Source: Clostridia bacterium
Lineage (GTDB): Bacteria; Bacillota_A; Clostridia; Oscillospirales; CAG-272
Direction: 5' to 3'
DNA length: 53,694 nt
Assembly (NCBI GenBank): GCA_017501345.1
Contig: JAFVXC010000040.1
Span: 1 to 53,694, forward strand
This document shows, one piece after another, positions 1 through 8,799 of the stretch (its first letter is position 1; every line of letters starts with the position of its first letter). The position numbers and the translations under genes were made by a program. The notes beneath the pieces are model-generated. The model made no database searches and had not been told where the DNA came from. It saw only the letters and a program-made list of their open reading frames with translations.

Positions 1-1613
1 CGTATGACGTGCATTATACCCTCACATCCGCAGGTAGCGGCAATTACACCCTCACCGTCACCGCCTCCGATGAATGGATCAACGCCGAGGACCGCGCCTT
101 CCCCGTTACCATCGACCCGACGGTGACGAAAACGACGCAGTTTATGGATACTTATATCTACTCTACTGCGCCGAATGCAAATTACGGTTCAATATCGCTT
201 CTTCCAATCAACGATGATACGATCGTATACTCTATGTGGGGCCTCCCCTCCTTGCCGAGTGGAGCAATTATTACGAATGCAAGCCTGCATATGATGCCGG
301 TTAATTTAGATTCCGGATCAATTTACATTGGTGCTTATCAAATGTCCGAAAACTGGCTCTCATCCAATATTACATGGAATAGCGCAGCTACGATGACAAA
401 TTTTGGAATGAACACCGTTCTCCTCTCCTCGAATCGGATATCTAAAGATGCTGAGTATAATGCTATTGATGTTACAACAGTGGCAACAATGTGGTATAAT
501 AATTTATCAACGAATCTAGGAATCGCATTGAAGCAGATAGCGGGATCAAATAATAATGTGTTACTATATTCTGCAGAGGCAATTGCCGAAAAGCGGCCAT
601 ATTTTACGGTTACTTATCGCCTTTTTGAAAATGGGATTTACTTTATTCAAAATGTTGCTACCGGAAGATATATGGACGTGGAGGGGCCGTCTAGAAACGA
701 AGGGGCGATCATTCAACAGTGGGATTTTCATGGGGCAATGCAGTCAAGGTGGAGCTTGACCCACGATTCAAATGGAAATATCGCAATAAGGTCGGTGTAT
801 AGCGAACTTTGTGTTACAAGTAATGCATCTTCTACTGCAGTAACACAAACGCAAAATTCAAACGATTCATCTTTATGGTCATTTTGTCAAACATCCTCGG
901 GTTATTACAGAATAGTATGTACGGGAATATCTTCCGGTTCAAATACCCTGGGCGTTTCATCTACCGTTAGCGGGAACGGCGCAGATCTTGTTATGACAAC
1001 CTATACCGATGATAGTAATTATTGTGATGAGTGGAATATATATCCGGTAGCTGATTATTTAGGTGTTGTATTCGACTCTTGGAATTCGAGTTCGGATGAG
1101 ATTGGTTATTTCCCATATTCTCCATCGATATATCTAGAAAAGAAGGACTCAAGTGCTACTTTTTATTTCGAAGAAAGTATGAGCTCCGCAATTTCCCAAT
1201 GGAATAGTGTATTACCGATTTCGGTAACTGAGACTAATTTGCCAAGCAACGCTGACATTATATGTTATGGCTTAAATGAATCCCAGTATTATGATATGAT
1301 AGGAAATCCGTGGCCTCAATCATTTGCAGGAAATACTGTCTATTATAGAACCTTGCTTGGATATGGTATATATAATAATCAACCCATAGAGATATATCGA
1401 ATGGATAATCTCATAATCTACCTAATATCAAGAGGTTATGGAGAATCCCAAGAAAAAATGATAGCAACACACGAACTTGGACATTCATTAGGCTATAAGG
1501 GTCACTCTACAACATCAACTGATGTTATGTATGAGTCCGTTCATTCTAACTATCAACTTTCATCTTCGGAAATTGCTCACTTACTGCAATGCTATGAAGC
1601 ATTTTTTGATTGA
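1..1613 (+). CDS. Secreted DNRLRE / ricin-lectin / zinc metalloprotease protein (5' truncated)
   Basis: The gene enters from the left edge, so its start and any signal peptide are not visible; about 536 C-terminal residues remain. In order they look like a DNRLRE beta-sandwich (about residues 35-200, with Tyr-Asn-Tyr-Gly and 'ITWNSA' type segments as in cell-wall-associated DNRLRE proteins), a ricin-type beta-trefoil lectin (about 208-345; 'GIYFIQNVATGRYMDV' and QxW repeats) and a metzincin-like zinc protease near the C-terminus. The protease shows the zinc site HELGHSLGYKGH followed by a probable Met-turn (DVMYES). In such proteins the lectin and DNRLRE parts serve binding and display while the zincin cleaves peptide bonds; the substrate is unknown. 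The stop is 14 bases before the next gene's start, and that gene encodes a lipoprotein. The domain calls are by eye; the zinc motif is the firmest. Confidence 0.75.
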   Translation, partial: YDVHYTLTSAGSGNYTLTVTASDEWINAEDRAFPVTIDPTVTKTTQFMDTYIYSTAPNANYGSISLLPINDDTIVYSMWGLPSLPSGAIITNASLHMMPVNLDSGSIYIGAYQMSENWLSSNITWNSAATMTNFGMNTVLLSSNRISKDAEYNAIDVTTVATMWYNNLSTNLGIALKQIAGSNNNVLLYSAEAIAEKRPYFTVTYRLFENGIYFIQNVATGRYMDVEGPSRNEGAIIQQWDFHGAMQSRWSLTHDSNGNIAIRSVYSELCVTSNASSTAVTQTQNSNDSSLWSFCQTSSGYYRIVCTGISSGSNTLGVSSTVSGNGADLVMTTYTDDSNYCDEWNIYPVADYLGVVFDSWNSSSDEIGYFPYSPSIYLEKKDSSATFYFEESMSSAISQWNSVLPISVTETNLPSNADIICYGLNESQYYDMIGNPWPQSFAGNTVYYRTLLGYGIYNNQPIEIYRMDNLIIYLISRGYGESQEKMIATHELGHSLGYKGHSTTSTDVMYESVHSNYQLSSSEIAHLLQCYEAFFD

Positions 1614-1627
1614 TCGTGGGAGGTGCT

Positions 1628-2650
1628 ATGAAAAAAGTATTTATATTAGTGTTAATTCTTCTTCTGCTTTCCTTAACTGCTTGCAACGTTTCAACCGTCG
1701 ATCCGCTTGAAACAACAGACGTATTTTCCGAAACAACGAGTGATCCGCTTGAAACAACAGATTCTTCCGTAACGTCTGCTAACAGAGGTTATACCGGTGG
1801 CGTTGGCTCTACTGATACCGTGATTGAATGGTCGCTTTTTTATCGGTCGCTCGAAGGAATACTCCCCGATGTCACCGATATTGTTTTAGCAACCTTCGAG
1901 GGATACACGGCGCAAGGCCTCACTTACAAGTATAAATTTTCCATATCGGAAAGCATCCGAGGTCTCGGGACAGAGCGTGAAATTACCGTAAGCTCGACTC
2001 CCGCCTATTACAATGTTTTAGATAAAAACACCTCTTTTTCCACCTATGAATGTAGATATCAGACTAACGCGAAGTATCTACTACTCCTAAAGCGCACCAG
2101 AACAACATACAACGAGGAGGAGTCCTTTTCGTTTGCAGAGGATAGCCTCATCATACGTGCCACGTCACCAAAACGCATACTGCTCGATTCTTCTTCCTTA
2201 TACGGAGGGCCCCTGCGAAACCACGTAGAGACCGATGCACTTCGCTCTGCGTTGCAGGGCGCTACCTTCATGGAGGAATTTCTGTCGCTTGTAAAGGAAA
2301 ATCCATTCTATTACGGCGAAGGCTATGAGGGCACCTCCGATATGGAATCTGTACTCCTTCATTCGGACTTTGTGTTCGAGGTCACGGTTGATTCGGTATT
2401 TATGGAAACCTTTGACAAAACGGCAATTACGTATCAGTGTACAATCAACCGTACACATAAGGGAGAACCTGAACGAACTGATATTTTGGTAAAGTTTTCG
2501 CACAACAATGATATCGTGGGCGAAGCTTTCATTGTTGGTTTAAATTTGCACGAAGCTGGGAATTCGTTCTATCTTATGTCATCCCCGTACAGTGTTTTTG
2601 ACATTTCAGAACGAGATGCAATTATTGCGTTGATTAACGCTGAGAAGTAA
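1628..2650 (+). CDS. Small secreted lipoprotein, function unknown
   Basis: Predicted 340-residue lipoprotein. I place the start at the ATG preceded by GGGAGGTGCT rather than at the upstream in-frame GTG that overlaps the previous gene. A short KK-starting hydrophobic signal peptide ends in the lipobox LTAC, with the lipidated Cys at residue 19. A Thr/Glu-rich linker follows in which DPLETTD occurs twice, then a mature domain of about 290 residues that I do not recognise. It has a two-fold feel: 'DIVLATFEGYTAQG' and 'DFVFEVTVDSVFMETF' sit at the start of two similar beta-rich halves. It is probably anchored to the outer face of the cytoplasmic membrane and co-transcribed with the preceding metalloprotease gene, from which it is separated by only 14 bases. 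No enzymatic motif is visible. Confidence 0.75.
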   Translation: MKKVFILVLILLLLSLTACNVSTVDPLETTDVFSETTSDPLETTDSSVTSANRGYTGGVGSTDTVIEWSLFYRSLEGILPDVTDIVLATFEGYTAQGLTYKYKFSISESIRGLGTEREITVSSTPAYYNVLDKNTSFSTYECRYQTNAKYLLLLKRTRTTYNEEESFSFAEDSLIIRATSPKRILLDSSSLYGGPLRNHVETDALRSALQGATFMEEFLSLVKENPFYYGEGYEGTSDMESVLLHSDFVFEVTVDSVFMETFDKTAITYQCTINRTHKGEPERTDILVKFSHNNDIVGEAFIVGLNLHEAGNSFYLMSSPYSVFDISERDAIIALINAEK

Positions 2651-2670
2651 AGAAATAATGCAAAGTCATC

Positions 2671-2693
2671 CCCCCACGGCACAGCCGTGGGGG
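2671..2693 (+). terminator. GC-rich hairpin, terminator-like
   Basis: A perfect 10-bp stem (CCCCCACGGC / GCCGTGGGGG) closes a 3-base loop just after the 340-residue lipoprotein gene. There is no T-run directly after it, so termination or mRNA 3'-end protection are both possible. A second short stem (GGCTCG / CGAGCC, 2700-2713) follows. Confidence 0.5.
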
Positions 2694-2745
2694 AGCATAG
2701 GCTCGGACGAGCCGTCGCCGAAGCAAATTTTAAGGAGGTATCATA

Positions 2746-3627
2746 ATGAAATTCAAATTCAAACGTTTTATGTCTGTCCTATTGATCGCGTTGATGCTGC
2801 TTTCCTTATTTACCGCCTGTTCGAATTCAGGCGCAGGCGGTGAGACCTCGGAGAGCGACAGCTCGTCCGAGCCCGATGAAACCACCGGATCGCCTAAACC
2901 GACAACGTCGGAGTATACGATACAACGTATCAACGGCAATTGTTATATTGTGTTTGACGATATATCGGTGTATAAGATCCAACCCCCGGAGTATGGTACA
3001 TGTATTTTTGTCTACCCGGGCTTGGAGTTCAGCTCTGTGAAAGAACTGAAAGAACTTAGTGACAAGGTTACTCAGCGAAAGCTGAATGAGGATGATAAAA
3101 GACATATTGCAAACTATTTCGGACAGGACGAAAATGGAATTCCGATATGTGATTTTGATCGACTGCTCGTGCCACAGCTTCCCGAAGGATATGAACTCTT
3201 CAGGGGGGCTTGGATGGGGGATAATTACTATTATTGCTCCAAAAGCCAGAGCCAAGGAACAGCTACTTTTTATTGTTATTCAACCGAAGACTACGAAGAT
3301 ATCCTTCAGCTCGAGTATACGGATTCATTCGACGAAGCGTTTCGTAGAGAGTACCCCGAGCTTCGTGAGGAGCGTTTAACAGACCGGAATGCTGTGCAGT
3401 TCTCGTACAAAAACGGAAGGAATATCCGTTATACGTTAAGCGCCGGCGATAAAACCTTTGCGGTAGATGAAATATATAGCTCAAAGGCAGACGATGTAGT
3501 ACCAAGAAGCGTGAAGCTATATTGCGCGGATGGGGAATTCAATTATATCATTGAGTTGGGACAGCTTTCAGAACGTCCTTCGGTGGAATTTCTGCTTTCC
3601 CTTGGAATGGAGGTCTACTCCGAATAA
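2746..3627 (+). CDS. Secreted lipoprotein, function unknown
   Basis: Predicted 293-residue lipoprotein starting at an ATG preceded by AAGGAGGTATCATA. The signal peptide ends in the lipobox FTAC with the lipidated Cys at residue 25. A short Ser/Glu/Asp/Thr-rich linker (about 26-50) leads to an acidic, tyrosine-rich domain of about 240 residues that I cannot assign. It has no Cys after the lipobox except scattered single ones and no catalytic signature. A hairpin follows the stop codon at 3633-3657. It faces the leftward Lgt/CPBP genes, so this is the end of the rightward block. Function is left open; it may be another surface-exposed binding lipoprotein like its left neighbour, with which it shares general layout but no obvious sequence identity. 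Confidence 0.7.
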   Translation: MKFKFKRFMSVLLIALMLLSLFTACSNSGAGGETSESDSSSEPDETTGSPKPTTSEYTIQRINGNCYIVFDDISVYKIQPPEYGTCIFVYPGLEFSSVKELKELSDKVTQRKLNEDDKRHIANYFGQDENGIPICDFDRLLVPQLPEGYELFRGAWMGDNYYYCSKSQSQGTATFYCYSTEDYEDILQLEYTDSFDEAFRREYPELREERLTDRNAVQFSYKNGRNIRYTLSAGDKTFAVDEIYSSKADDVVPRSVKLYCADGEFNYIIELGQLSERPSVEFLLSLGMEVYSE

Positions 3628-3632
3628 TCTAT

Positions 3633-3657
3633 GGGGCTGAGTCAACGACTCAGCCCC
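3633..3657 (+). terminator. Hairpin after lipoprotein gene
   Basis: A perfect 11-bp stem (GGGGCTGAGTC / GACTCAGCCCC) with a 3-base loop begins five bases after the stop codon of the 293-residue lipoprotein gene. The T-run lies about 13 bases further on, so it is terminator-like rather than canonical. Confidence 0.55.
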
Positions 3658-3779
3658 TCCGCGACGGGTGGCTTTTTCGGCGGACGAAATTTGCGTTTTT
3701 TGCCCGAAAGACAGGCGAAAATTGCAGTGCTTCGCTGCAACGCAAGGTCAGCGGAAACGAGCCGCCGCCGAACAAACTG

Positions 3780-3814
3780 AAAAAGGAAGTCTGAGTTGAT
3801 CAGGCTTCCTTTTT
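3780..3814 (-). terminator. Terminator overlapping the end of the CPBP protease gene
   Basis: AAAAAGGAAG pairs with CTTCCTTTTT across about 15 bases. On the minus strand this gives a stem including the last codons and stop of the CPBP gene, followed by a U-run. The A/T tracts on both sides mean it could also stop rightward transcripts. Confidence 0.7.
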
Positions 3815-4666
3815 GTTGTTTTGCTTCAGCAGTCCCTCAATCTCGTCTTTTTTCATACGGAAGAGGAGCACGAGGAAATAGATCGCGACTGCGACCGAAA
3901 CCAAAACGGTGAGGATGACGGTCGGTGTATCCCACAGCTTGCCGCCGCCGAGGTACTGCACGAGCATACCGCCGAGGTCGTAAAGCGCGTGGATGAATAC
4001 GGGGAACCAGATGCACCGCGTTTTGAGGAGCACGATCGCGCACATCCCGCCGATCAGGAAGGAGTATCCGACCTGCATAAGGACCGCGATCGGGCTTCCT
4101 CCTGCGAAAAGATTCAGGACGTGGACGAGTCCGAACACGGCGGAGGTCAAAACGATCGCGAGAAAGACCGCGACGGTCTCGGGTGGTAGGCGCGAGGGCT
4201 TTTTTGCCTCTGTCCGCTTCCGCATAGCGGGAAGGAGCCTCGTCAGGAGGAGCGGGAAGATCACGCCGCGAAAGGCGACCTCCTCAAAAAATCCGATGCC
4301 GAGGCAAGCGAGAACAAGAAGGAGCGCCTTCGGAAGCCCGCTGTCGACGTACACACTGCCGCGGATCAGTCCGATAATCGGGAAATTGTTCACCGCGATC
4401 ACGACGGCGGGTAAAACCGCGAGGAGCGCCTTTATACTCGGGATCCGCTCGAACGAAAGGAGCGAATAGCCGAGATAGGGGATGAGGAACAGAAAGATCA
4501 TCCCGCCGAGAAGGCGCGAAAGGGCAAGCTCGGACAGCGTATACGTGTCCGAGTCAAGACTTCCTTTGAGACACGGAAAAAGGAGAAGCGAGACGAGCAG
4601 GAGTGCTGCGAAGATCCCGATCAGTGCGATATAGACGCGATCGCGCCGCGTAAATTTCGCCGTCAC
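3800..4666 (-). CDS. CPBP-family intramembrane glutamic endopeptidase
   Basis: A 288-residue multi-pass membrane protein of the CPBP (CAAX protease and bacteriocin-processing, Abi) family. The three family motifs are visible in order: EEVAFRG (the EExxxR box) near residue 130, FGLVHVLN near 180, and the C-terminal HALYDLGG near 235. They supply the catalytic Glu residues and the conserved Asn/His. The family cleaves prenylated or other substrates within the membrane; the substrate here is unknown. The start is a GTG whose GTGA overlaps the stop codon of the upstream Lgt-like gene by 4 bases, so the two are translationally coupled and probably share the promoter at 5659-5688. The C-terminus is Lys-rich. 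The family call is firm, the specific role is not. Confidence 0.85.
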   Translation of the reverse strand: MTAKFTRRDRVYIALIGIFAALLLVSLLLFPCLKGSLDSDTYTLSELALSRLLGGMIFLFLIPYLGYSLLSFERIPSIKALLAVLPAVVIAVNNFPIIGLIRGSVYVDSGLPKALLLVLACLGIGFFEEVAFRGVIFPLLLTRLLPAMRKRTEAKKPSRLPPETVAVFLAIVLTSAVFGLVHVLNLFAGGSPIAVLMQVGYSFLIGGMCAIVLLKTRCIWFPVFIHALYDLGGMLVQYLGGGKLWDTPTVILTVLVSVAVAIYFLVLLFRMKKDEIEGLLKQNNKKEA

Positions 4667-5622
4667 GTATCGTCACCGCCTTCGGGGGCTTCTTCTGCAT
4701 TTTCCACGATGACTTCCGTGCCCTCGGCACTCGCGAGGACATCCCCGCCTTCGATGGCTTCGGACTTTTCCGTACTCTCACCGTCGGGTGATAGGTGATT
4801 ACCTGCAGGAGGGAATGCGCGATCCTCGCCCGCGGGGGCATCCCCGCCGGGTTTGTAAATCGTTTTGCGGAAGACAACGGTCAATATGATGCCGAGCAGG
4901 ATCAGCACGATCGCCGTGAGCTGAGAGGGCGTCAGGAAGCTGACAAAGGTCGCACCGCGATCGTCACCCCGGAGATATTCGATCGAAAAGCGCCAGATGC
5001 CGTAAAGGATCAAATAGTGCGGCAGAGCGTAGCGCTTGCCGTCGTAGAAGCGCAGAACGAGATAGACACACAGCACGACGAGAAAGGTGGCTTCAAAAAG
5101 CTGTACGGGGAGCACCTTGTGCGGGATATCCGGGTTGTCGAGATAGACTCCGAGGAAGGAATCGGTACGGATACCGAAGCAGCACCCCGCGAAAAAGCAT
5201 CCGACGCGGCCGAGCGCGTGCCCGATGGCGATGCAGGGCGGACCGATCTCAAGGATCGTCGGCAGGTGGTGGAGATGCTCGCGATTTTTCACGCGAAGAC
5301 GGCCATATACAAAATAGAACGCGAGAAAGGCAAGCGATCCGCCAATGAGTCCGCCGTAGAAGGTCGAGCCCGTGGAGGACGCGAAGATCGAATCTGCAAA
5401 TTTGCCGTCCCTGATGCCGTTGTAGACCCACTGCACGACGACGGCAGAGGGATAGCCGACAAAAAGGGCAAAGGGAATGCCGACGAGAACGCCGTTTTGT
5501 AGGCGCGCAGACAGCCCGCGTTTGTCGGCGAGCACGCGGAAGAGTATCATAGCGGCGATCAGACCGAATACGATGCAAAGCTCGTACAGCCCTATGTCGA
5601 GTATAATATCGTGAGGATACAT
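4663..5622 (-). CDS. lgt: Prolipoprotein diacylglyceryl transferase family protein
   Basis: A 319-residue polytopic membrane enzyme. The start is the ATG preceded by AAAGGAGCTTTTCCGA; in-frame sequence upstream of it lies in the promoter region. Lgt-type segments are visible: STFYGGLIGG in the N-terminal half, the signature GHALGRVGCFFAGCCFG in the middle, and WRFSIEYLRGD near the C-terminal membrane helices. Lgt transfers diacylglycerol from phosphatidylglycerol to the lipobox cysteine of prelipoproteins, which fits the many lipoproteins in this window. The signature has Cys where many Lgt proteins have Asn (GRxGNF), a variant also seen in Lgt-like paralogues of Clostridia, so this may not be the only or the main Lgt. 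A Glu/Gly/Ala-rich tail of about 50 residues after the last helix is unusual. It is followed with a 4-base overlap by the CPBP protease gene. Confidence 0.82.
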   Translation of the reverse strand: MYPHDIILDIGLYELCIVFGLIAAMILFRVLADKRGLSARLQNGVLVGIPFALFVGYPSAVVVQWVYNGIRDGKFADSIFASSTGSTFYGGLIGGSLAFLAFYFVYGRLRVKNREHLHHLPTILEIGPPCIAIGHALGRVGCFFAGCCFGIRTDSFLGVYLDNPDIPHKVLPVQLFEATFLVVLCVYLVLRFYDGKRYALPHYLILYGIWRFSIEYLRGDDRGATFVSFLTPSQLTAIVLILLGIILTVVFRKTIYKPGGDAPAGEDRAFPPAGNHLSPDGESTEKSEAIEGGDVLASAEGTEVIVENAEEAPEGGDDT

Positions 5623-5658
5623 TCGGAAAAGCTCCTTTCGGGGAAATGAACCGTTTTT

Positions 5659-5688
5659 ATTATAACACAAAAGAGCGGGTATTGTCAA
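5659..5688 (-). promoter_or_regulatory. Promoter for the lgt-CPBP pair
   Basis: On the minus strand TTGACA (5683-5688) and TATAAT (5659-5664) are separated by 18 bases and lie about 35 bases upstream of the lgt start. Confidence 0.75.
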
Positions 5689-5724
5689 CTGCCTTGCGCG
5701 GGGCGGCGTATGAGAATATAAAAA

Positions 5725-5760
5725 CGGACTCCGAATGGCACGTAGACCAATCGGAGTCCG
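5725..5760 (-). terminator. Terminator after the 87-residue membrane protein gene
   Basis: A 10-bp stem (CGGACTCCGA / TCGGAGTCCG) closes a 16-base loop. On the minus strand it is followed by a T-rich run (TTTTTATA), 17 bases beyond the stop codon of the small membrane protein gene. Confidence 0.75.
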
Positions 5761-5777
5761 ATTTGTTTGTGCTGAAA

Positions 5778-6041
5778 TTACTTCAGAACCTTGCAGAAGG
5801 AAAGGATCGCGAAAATAAGTCCTGCGAAGCAGTAGAGGCCGACGAGGGAGCCGACAACGCCGAGGAGCCAGCCGACCAAAGCGCCAACAACGGGGATCCA
5901 AGCGACAAGCATAGTTGCAAGACCGATGACCGCACCTGCGATGATGCTTGCTACGAGGTAAATGATGATCGCAATTGCGAGCTGACCGCCTTCCGTGCGC
6001 TCTTTGAACGCATAAGGCCAAAATTTCTTGAGAGTATCCAT
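5778..6041 (-). CDS. Small two-helix membrane protein, function unknown
   Basis: Predicted 87-residue protein. I choose the ATG preceded by CGGAGAATAAT; a longer in-frame reading has no ribosome binding site. After a short basic/aromatic N-terminus (MDTLKKFWPYAF) come two to three hydrophobic Gly/Ala/Val-rich segments covering nearly the whole protein, ending in Lys. Nothing catalytic is visible. It has its own likely -10 box (TATAAT, 6096-6101 on the minus strand) with a poor -35, and its own terminator, so it is a single-gene unit between the opp operon and lgt. Small proteins of this kind recur in Clostridia with no known function. Confidence 0.7.
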   Translation of the reverse strand: MDTLKKFWPYAFKERTEGGQLAIAIIIYLVASIIAGAVIGLATMLVAWIPVVGALVGWLLGVVGSLVGLYCFAGLIFAILSFCKVLK

Positions 6042-6168
6042 ATTATTCTCCGTTAAGATGTATTTAGAAGGCTTTGTAACAGCCATTCTATTGAGATTAT
6101 AATGAACGAATATTACGAATTATGCAGAATCTTTTGTTTAATTTGTAAACAAGAAATCCTTCGAGATG

Positions 6169-6447
6169 TCAAAGAAGAAACCACAGAACGAGAAAAGCCA
6201 GGGTGAGGATGCCGATCACGACGAGCATCGGCAGAAACATCATCCGAACTGCGGCGAAGTAGGTCTGTGCCTGCTCCTTCAGGGTTGAATGTCTGCCGGG
6301 CAGGAGGTGCGGAGCGGCTTGCCGCTTCGGATCCTTCCTTTCGGAGGGCTTGCGCCTGCCGTCGAGTGCCGACATATCCGCGATGGTTCTGCCGTCATCG
6401 ATATAGGTGATCTTTTCCTTTTTTTTCTTTTTGTTTTCCTTGCTCAT
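6169..6447 (-). CDS. Small Lys-rich single-span membrane protein at the end of the opp operon
   Basis: Predicted 92-residue protein. The first half is very basic (poly-Lys stretch near residue 5-12, then RKPSERKDPKRQ) and must be cytosolic. One hydrophobic span of about 20 residues lies at the extreme C-terminus (MLVVIGILTLAFLVLWFLL), so it is a tail-anchored-type protein. It starts 3 bases after the oppF stop and is therefore the last gene of the long protease/opp operon. I do not recognise the family. A role in holding a cytosolic component at the membrane is only a guess from topology and position. Confidence 0.65.
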   Translation of the reverse strand: MSKENKKKKKEKITYIDDGRTIADMSALDGRRKPSERKDPKRQAAPHLLPGRHSTLKEQAQTYFAAVRMMFLPMLVVIGILTLAFLVLWFLL

Positions 6448-6450
6448 ATC

Positions 6451-7551
6451 TTATGCGTTATTGTCTGCCTCTTCGGCAAGCAGATGGCAGGCGGCGAAAT
6501 GCCCCTCACCGTATTCACGGTACTCGGGCGTGACGTGCTTACAGATCTCCTTGGCGTAGGGGCATCGGGTGTGGAAGCGACAGCCTCTCGGCGGATTTGC
6601 GGGGGAGGGAATGTCGCCGTTCAGCACGATGCGGTTCATCTTAACGTCTGGGTTCGGGTTCGGGATCGCCGAGAAGAGCGCCTTTGTGTAGGGATGGAGC
6701 GGATGCGAGAAGATATCCTTCTTGCTACCGAATTCCACCATTGCACCGAGGTACATAACGCCGATCTTGTCCGAAATGAACTTGACGACCGAGAGGTCGT
6801 GCGAGATGAACAGATAGGTCAGACCCATTGATCTCTGCAGATCCTTCAGAAGATTGATGATCTGCGCCTGGATCGATACGTCGAGTGCCGAAACGGGCTC
6901 ATCGCAGACGACGAGCTCGGGCTTGACCGAGAGGGCGCGCGCGATGCAGATCCTCTGACGCTGACCGCCCGAGAATTCGTGCGGATAGCGCTCGTAGTAG
7001 TAATCACGGAGACCGCACTTTTCCATCAGGTCGAGCACGTACTCCTTGACCTCGTTTTTCGGCACGATATTGTGCACGAGTACGGGCTCGGAGAGGATAT
7101 CGCCGACCGTGCTTCTCGGAGGCAGGGAGGAATAGGGATCCTGGAAGATGATCTGCATTTTCGTGCGCACCTTGCGCATCTCTGCGGGCTTGTAGCCTGC
7201 GATGTCCTTGCCCTCGAAGAATATCTGACCGCCCGACGGCTGGTGCAGCTTCAGAATGGTTCGTCCCATCGTGGTCTTGCCGCATCCCGATTCGCCGACA
7301 ATGCCGAGGGTCTCGCCGGGGTTCAGCTTGAAGCTGATGTCGTCCACGGCGACGAGCTCGCGGCGTACCTTACCCGTGATCGATTTCTCGATCGGGAAGC
7401 ACTTGCGGAGGTGGCGCACCTCAAGGAGTGCATTTTCGTCGGGAGGGAGCGCGCGGTCTGCCTCGATCCGAGCCTTTCGGTCTGCCGCTTCCGTCGCCTT
7501 GATCGCGTCGTCGTCGTAAACAGCTTCGTTTACGGTAGCGTTATCAGCCAT
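6451..7551 (-). CDS. oppF: Oligopeptide ABC transporter ATPase OppF
   Basis: A 366-residue ATPase of the peptide/nickel importer family. The start is the ATG preceded by GGAGGAGAACGCAA. Walker A GESGCGKTT, the Q-loop region, the signature SGGQRQR and Walker B LVVCDEPVSALD are all present. After the nucleotide-binding domain comes the C-terminal oligopeptide/dipeptide domain with the cysteine set CRFHTRC...C...C that in this subfamily can hold a 4Fe-4S cluster. It should pair with OppD to drive uptake through OppB/OppC. The start overlaps the end of oppD by 8 bases. A charged N-terminal extension of about 45 residues precedes the ATPase fold, longer than usual but not unique. Confidence 0.93.
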   Translation of the reverse strand: MADNATVNEAVYDDDAIKATEAADRKARIEADRALPPDENALLEVRHLRKCFPIEKSITGKVRRELVAVDDISFKLNPGETLGIVGESGCGKTTMGRTILKLHQPSGGQIFFEGKDIAGYKPAEMRKVRTKMQIIFQDPYSSLPPRSTVGDILSEPVLVHNIVPKNEVKEYVLDLMEKCGLRDYYYERYPHEFSGGQRQRICIARALSVKPELVVCDEPVSALDVSIQAQIINLLKDLQRSMGLTYLFISHDLSVVKFISDKIGVMYLGAMVEFGSKKDIFSHPLHPYTKALFSAIPNPNPDVKMNRIVLNGDIPSPANPPRGCRFHTRCPYAKEICKHVTPEYREYGEGHFAACHLLAEEADNNA

Positions 7552-8794
7552 TTGCGTTCTCCTCCTTCTTCTCGTTGTCCGCCTCACCGTAGAGGTGGCA
7601 CGCAACGAAGTGCGTGGGGCTCACCTGCACCATTGCGGGATAGTCGCCTGAGCACTTTTTCGTGCAGCGCGAGCATCTTTCCTTGAAGTAGCAGTAGGTG
7701 GGCATATTGACGGGGTTCGGAACGTTTCCGGGGATGTTGAAGAGCGTCTCTGTGTCCGAATCCATCGTCGGCTTTGATTTCTGAAGACCGACCGTATAGG
7801 GATGGAGCGGATTATGGAAGATCTCCTGCACCGTACCGCGCTCGATGACCTTGCCTGCGTACATAACGACAACGTAATCTGCCATTTCTGCGATGACGCC
7901 AAGGTCGTGGGTGATCAGCATGATCGAGCCGTCCATCTTCGTCTTCAGATCGCGGAGCAGATCGAGGATCTGTGCTTGGATCGTCACGTCGAGTGCCGTG
8001 GTAGGCTCGTCGGCGATGATCAGGCGGGGATTGCACGCGAGTGCCATCGCGATCATTACGCGCTGACGCATACCGCCCGAAAGCTCGTGAGGATAGGATT
8101 TATAAACGTGCTCGGGCATTGCAATGCCGACGAGCGACAGCATCTCGAGGGATTTCTCCTTCGCCTGCTGCTTCGTGGCGCCGGGAACGTGGATGAAGGT
8201 GACCTCGTCAAGCTGATCGCCGATCGTGAAGACCGGATTCAGCGAGGTCATCGGTTCCTGGAAGATCATCGCGATCTGTCTGCCGCGGATGCGGTGAATC
8301 TCGCTCATCGGCATCTTTGCGATGTCGTAGATCTTCTCCTCGGTCGTGTAGAGAGGGGAGCCGTCTGCATTTGTGCCCGTCTGTATGGGCTCGCCCTTGG
8401 CGTCTCGCTTGTAGTCGCTCGACTTAAAGCGGATCGAGCCCGAATAGATCTGTCCCTGCGGCCCCTGAAGGAGTCGCATCACCGACATACTCGTGACCGA
8501 TTTGCCACAGCCCGATTCGCCGACGACACCAACGGTCGCGTTTTTCGGGATCTCGAACGAAACACCGTTGACTGCCTTGACGACGCCCTGATCGGTGAAA
8601 AAGTAGGTGTGAAGATCGTCGATCTCAAGGATGTTCGCATCGTTTTTCATCTCGGTGAGGAATGCACTTTCGGGCAGCTTCTGATGCTTCTGCTTTTCGA
8701 GTGCGTTCATTACCTTCTTGTTTTCCTTTGCGATCGCGCGGATCTCCTTACCCGAGAGATAATGACCGTTTTTCTTTTTATTCTGTTCTGCCAC
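7544..8794 (-). CDS. oppD: Oligopeptide ABC transporter ATPase OppD
   Basis: A 416-residue ATPase starting at a GTG preceded by GAGGAGGTAATCACC. The ribosome binding site lies inside the last codons of oppC. Walker [10 protein letters not shown], signature LSGGMRQR and Walker [13 protein letters not shown] are intact. The C-terminal oligopeptide domain has the Cys pattern [14 protein letters not shown]. About 50 charged residues (Lys/Glu-rich) precede the ATPase domain. There is also an insertion of about 30 residues between Walker A and the Q-loop ('[17 protein letters not shown]') that is common in Clostridial OppD proteins. It acts on the cytosolic face with OppF. Confidence 0.93.
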   Translation of the reverse strand: MAEQNKKKNGHYLSGKEIRAIAKENKKVMNALEKQKHQKLPESAFLTEMKNDANILEIDDLHTYFFTDQGVVKAVNGVSFEIPKNATVGVVGESGCGKSVTSMSVMRLLQGPQGQIYSGSIRFKSSDYKRDAKGEPIQTGTNADGSPLYTTEEKIYDIAKMPMSEIHRIRGRQIAMIFQEPMTSLNPVFTIGDQLDEVTFIHVPGATKQQAKEKSLEMLSLVGIAMPEHVYKSYPHELSGGMRQRVMIAMALACNPRLIIADEPTTALDVTIQAQILDLLRDLKTKMDGSIMLITHDLGVIAEMADYVVVMYAGKVIERGTVQEIFHNPLHPYTVGLQKSKPTMDSDTETLFNIPGNVPNPVNMPTYCYFKERCSRCTKKCSGDYPAMVQVSPTHFVACHLYGEADNEKKEENANG

Positions 8795-8799
8795 GGTGA

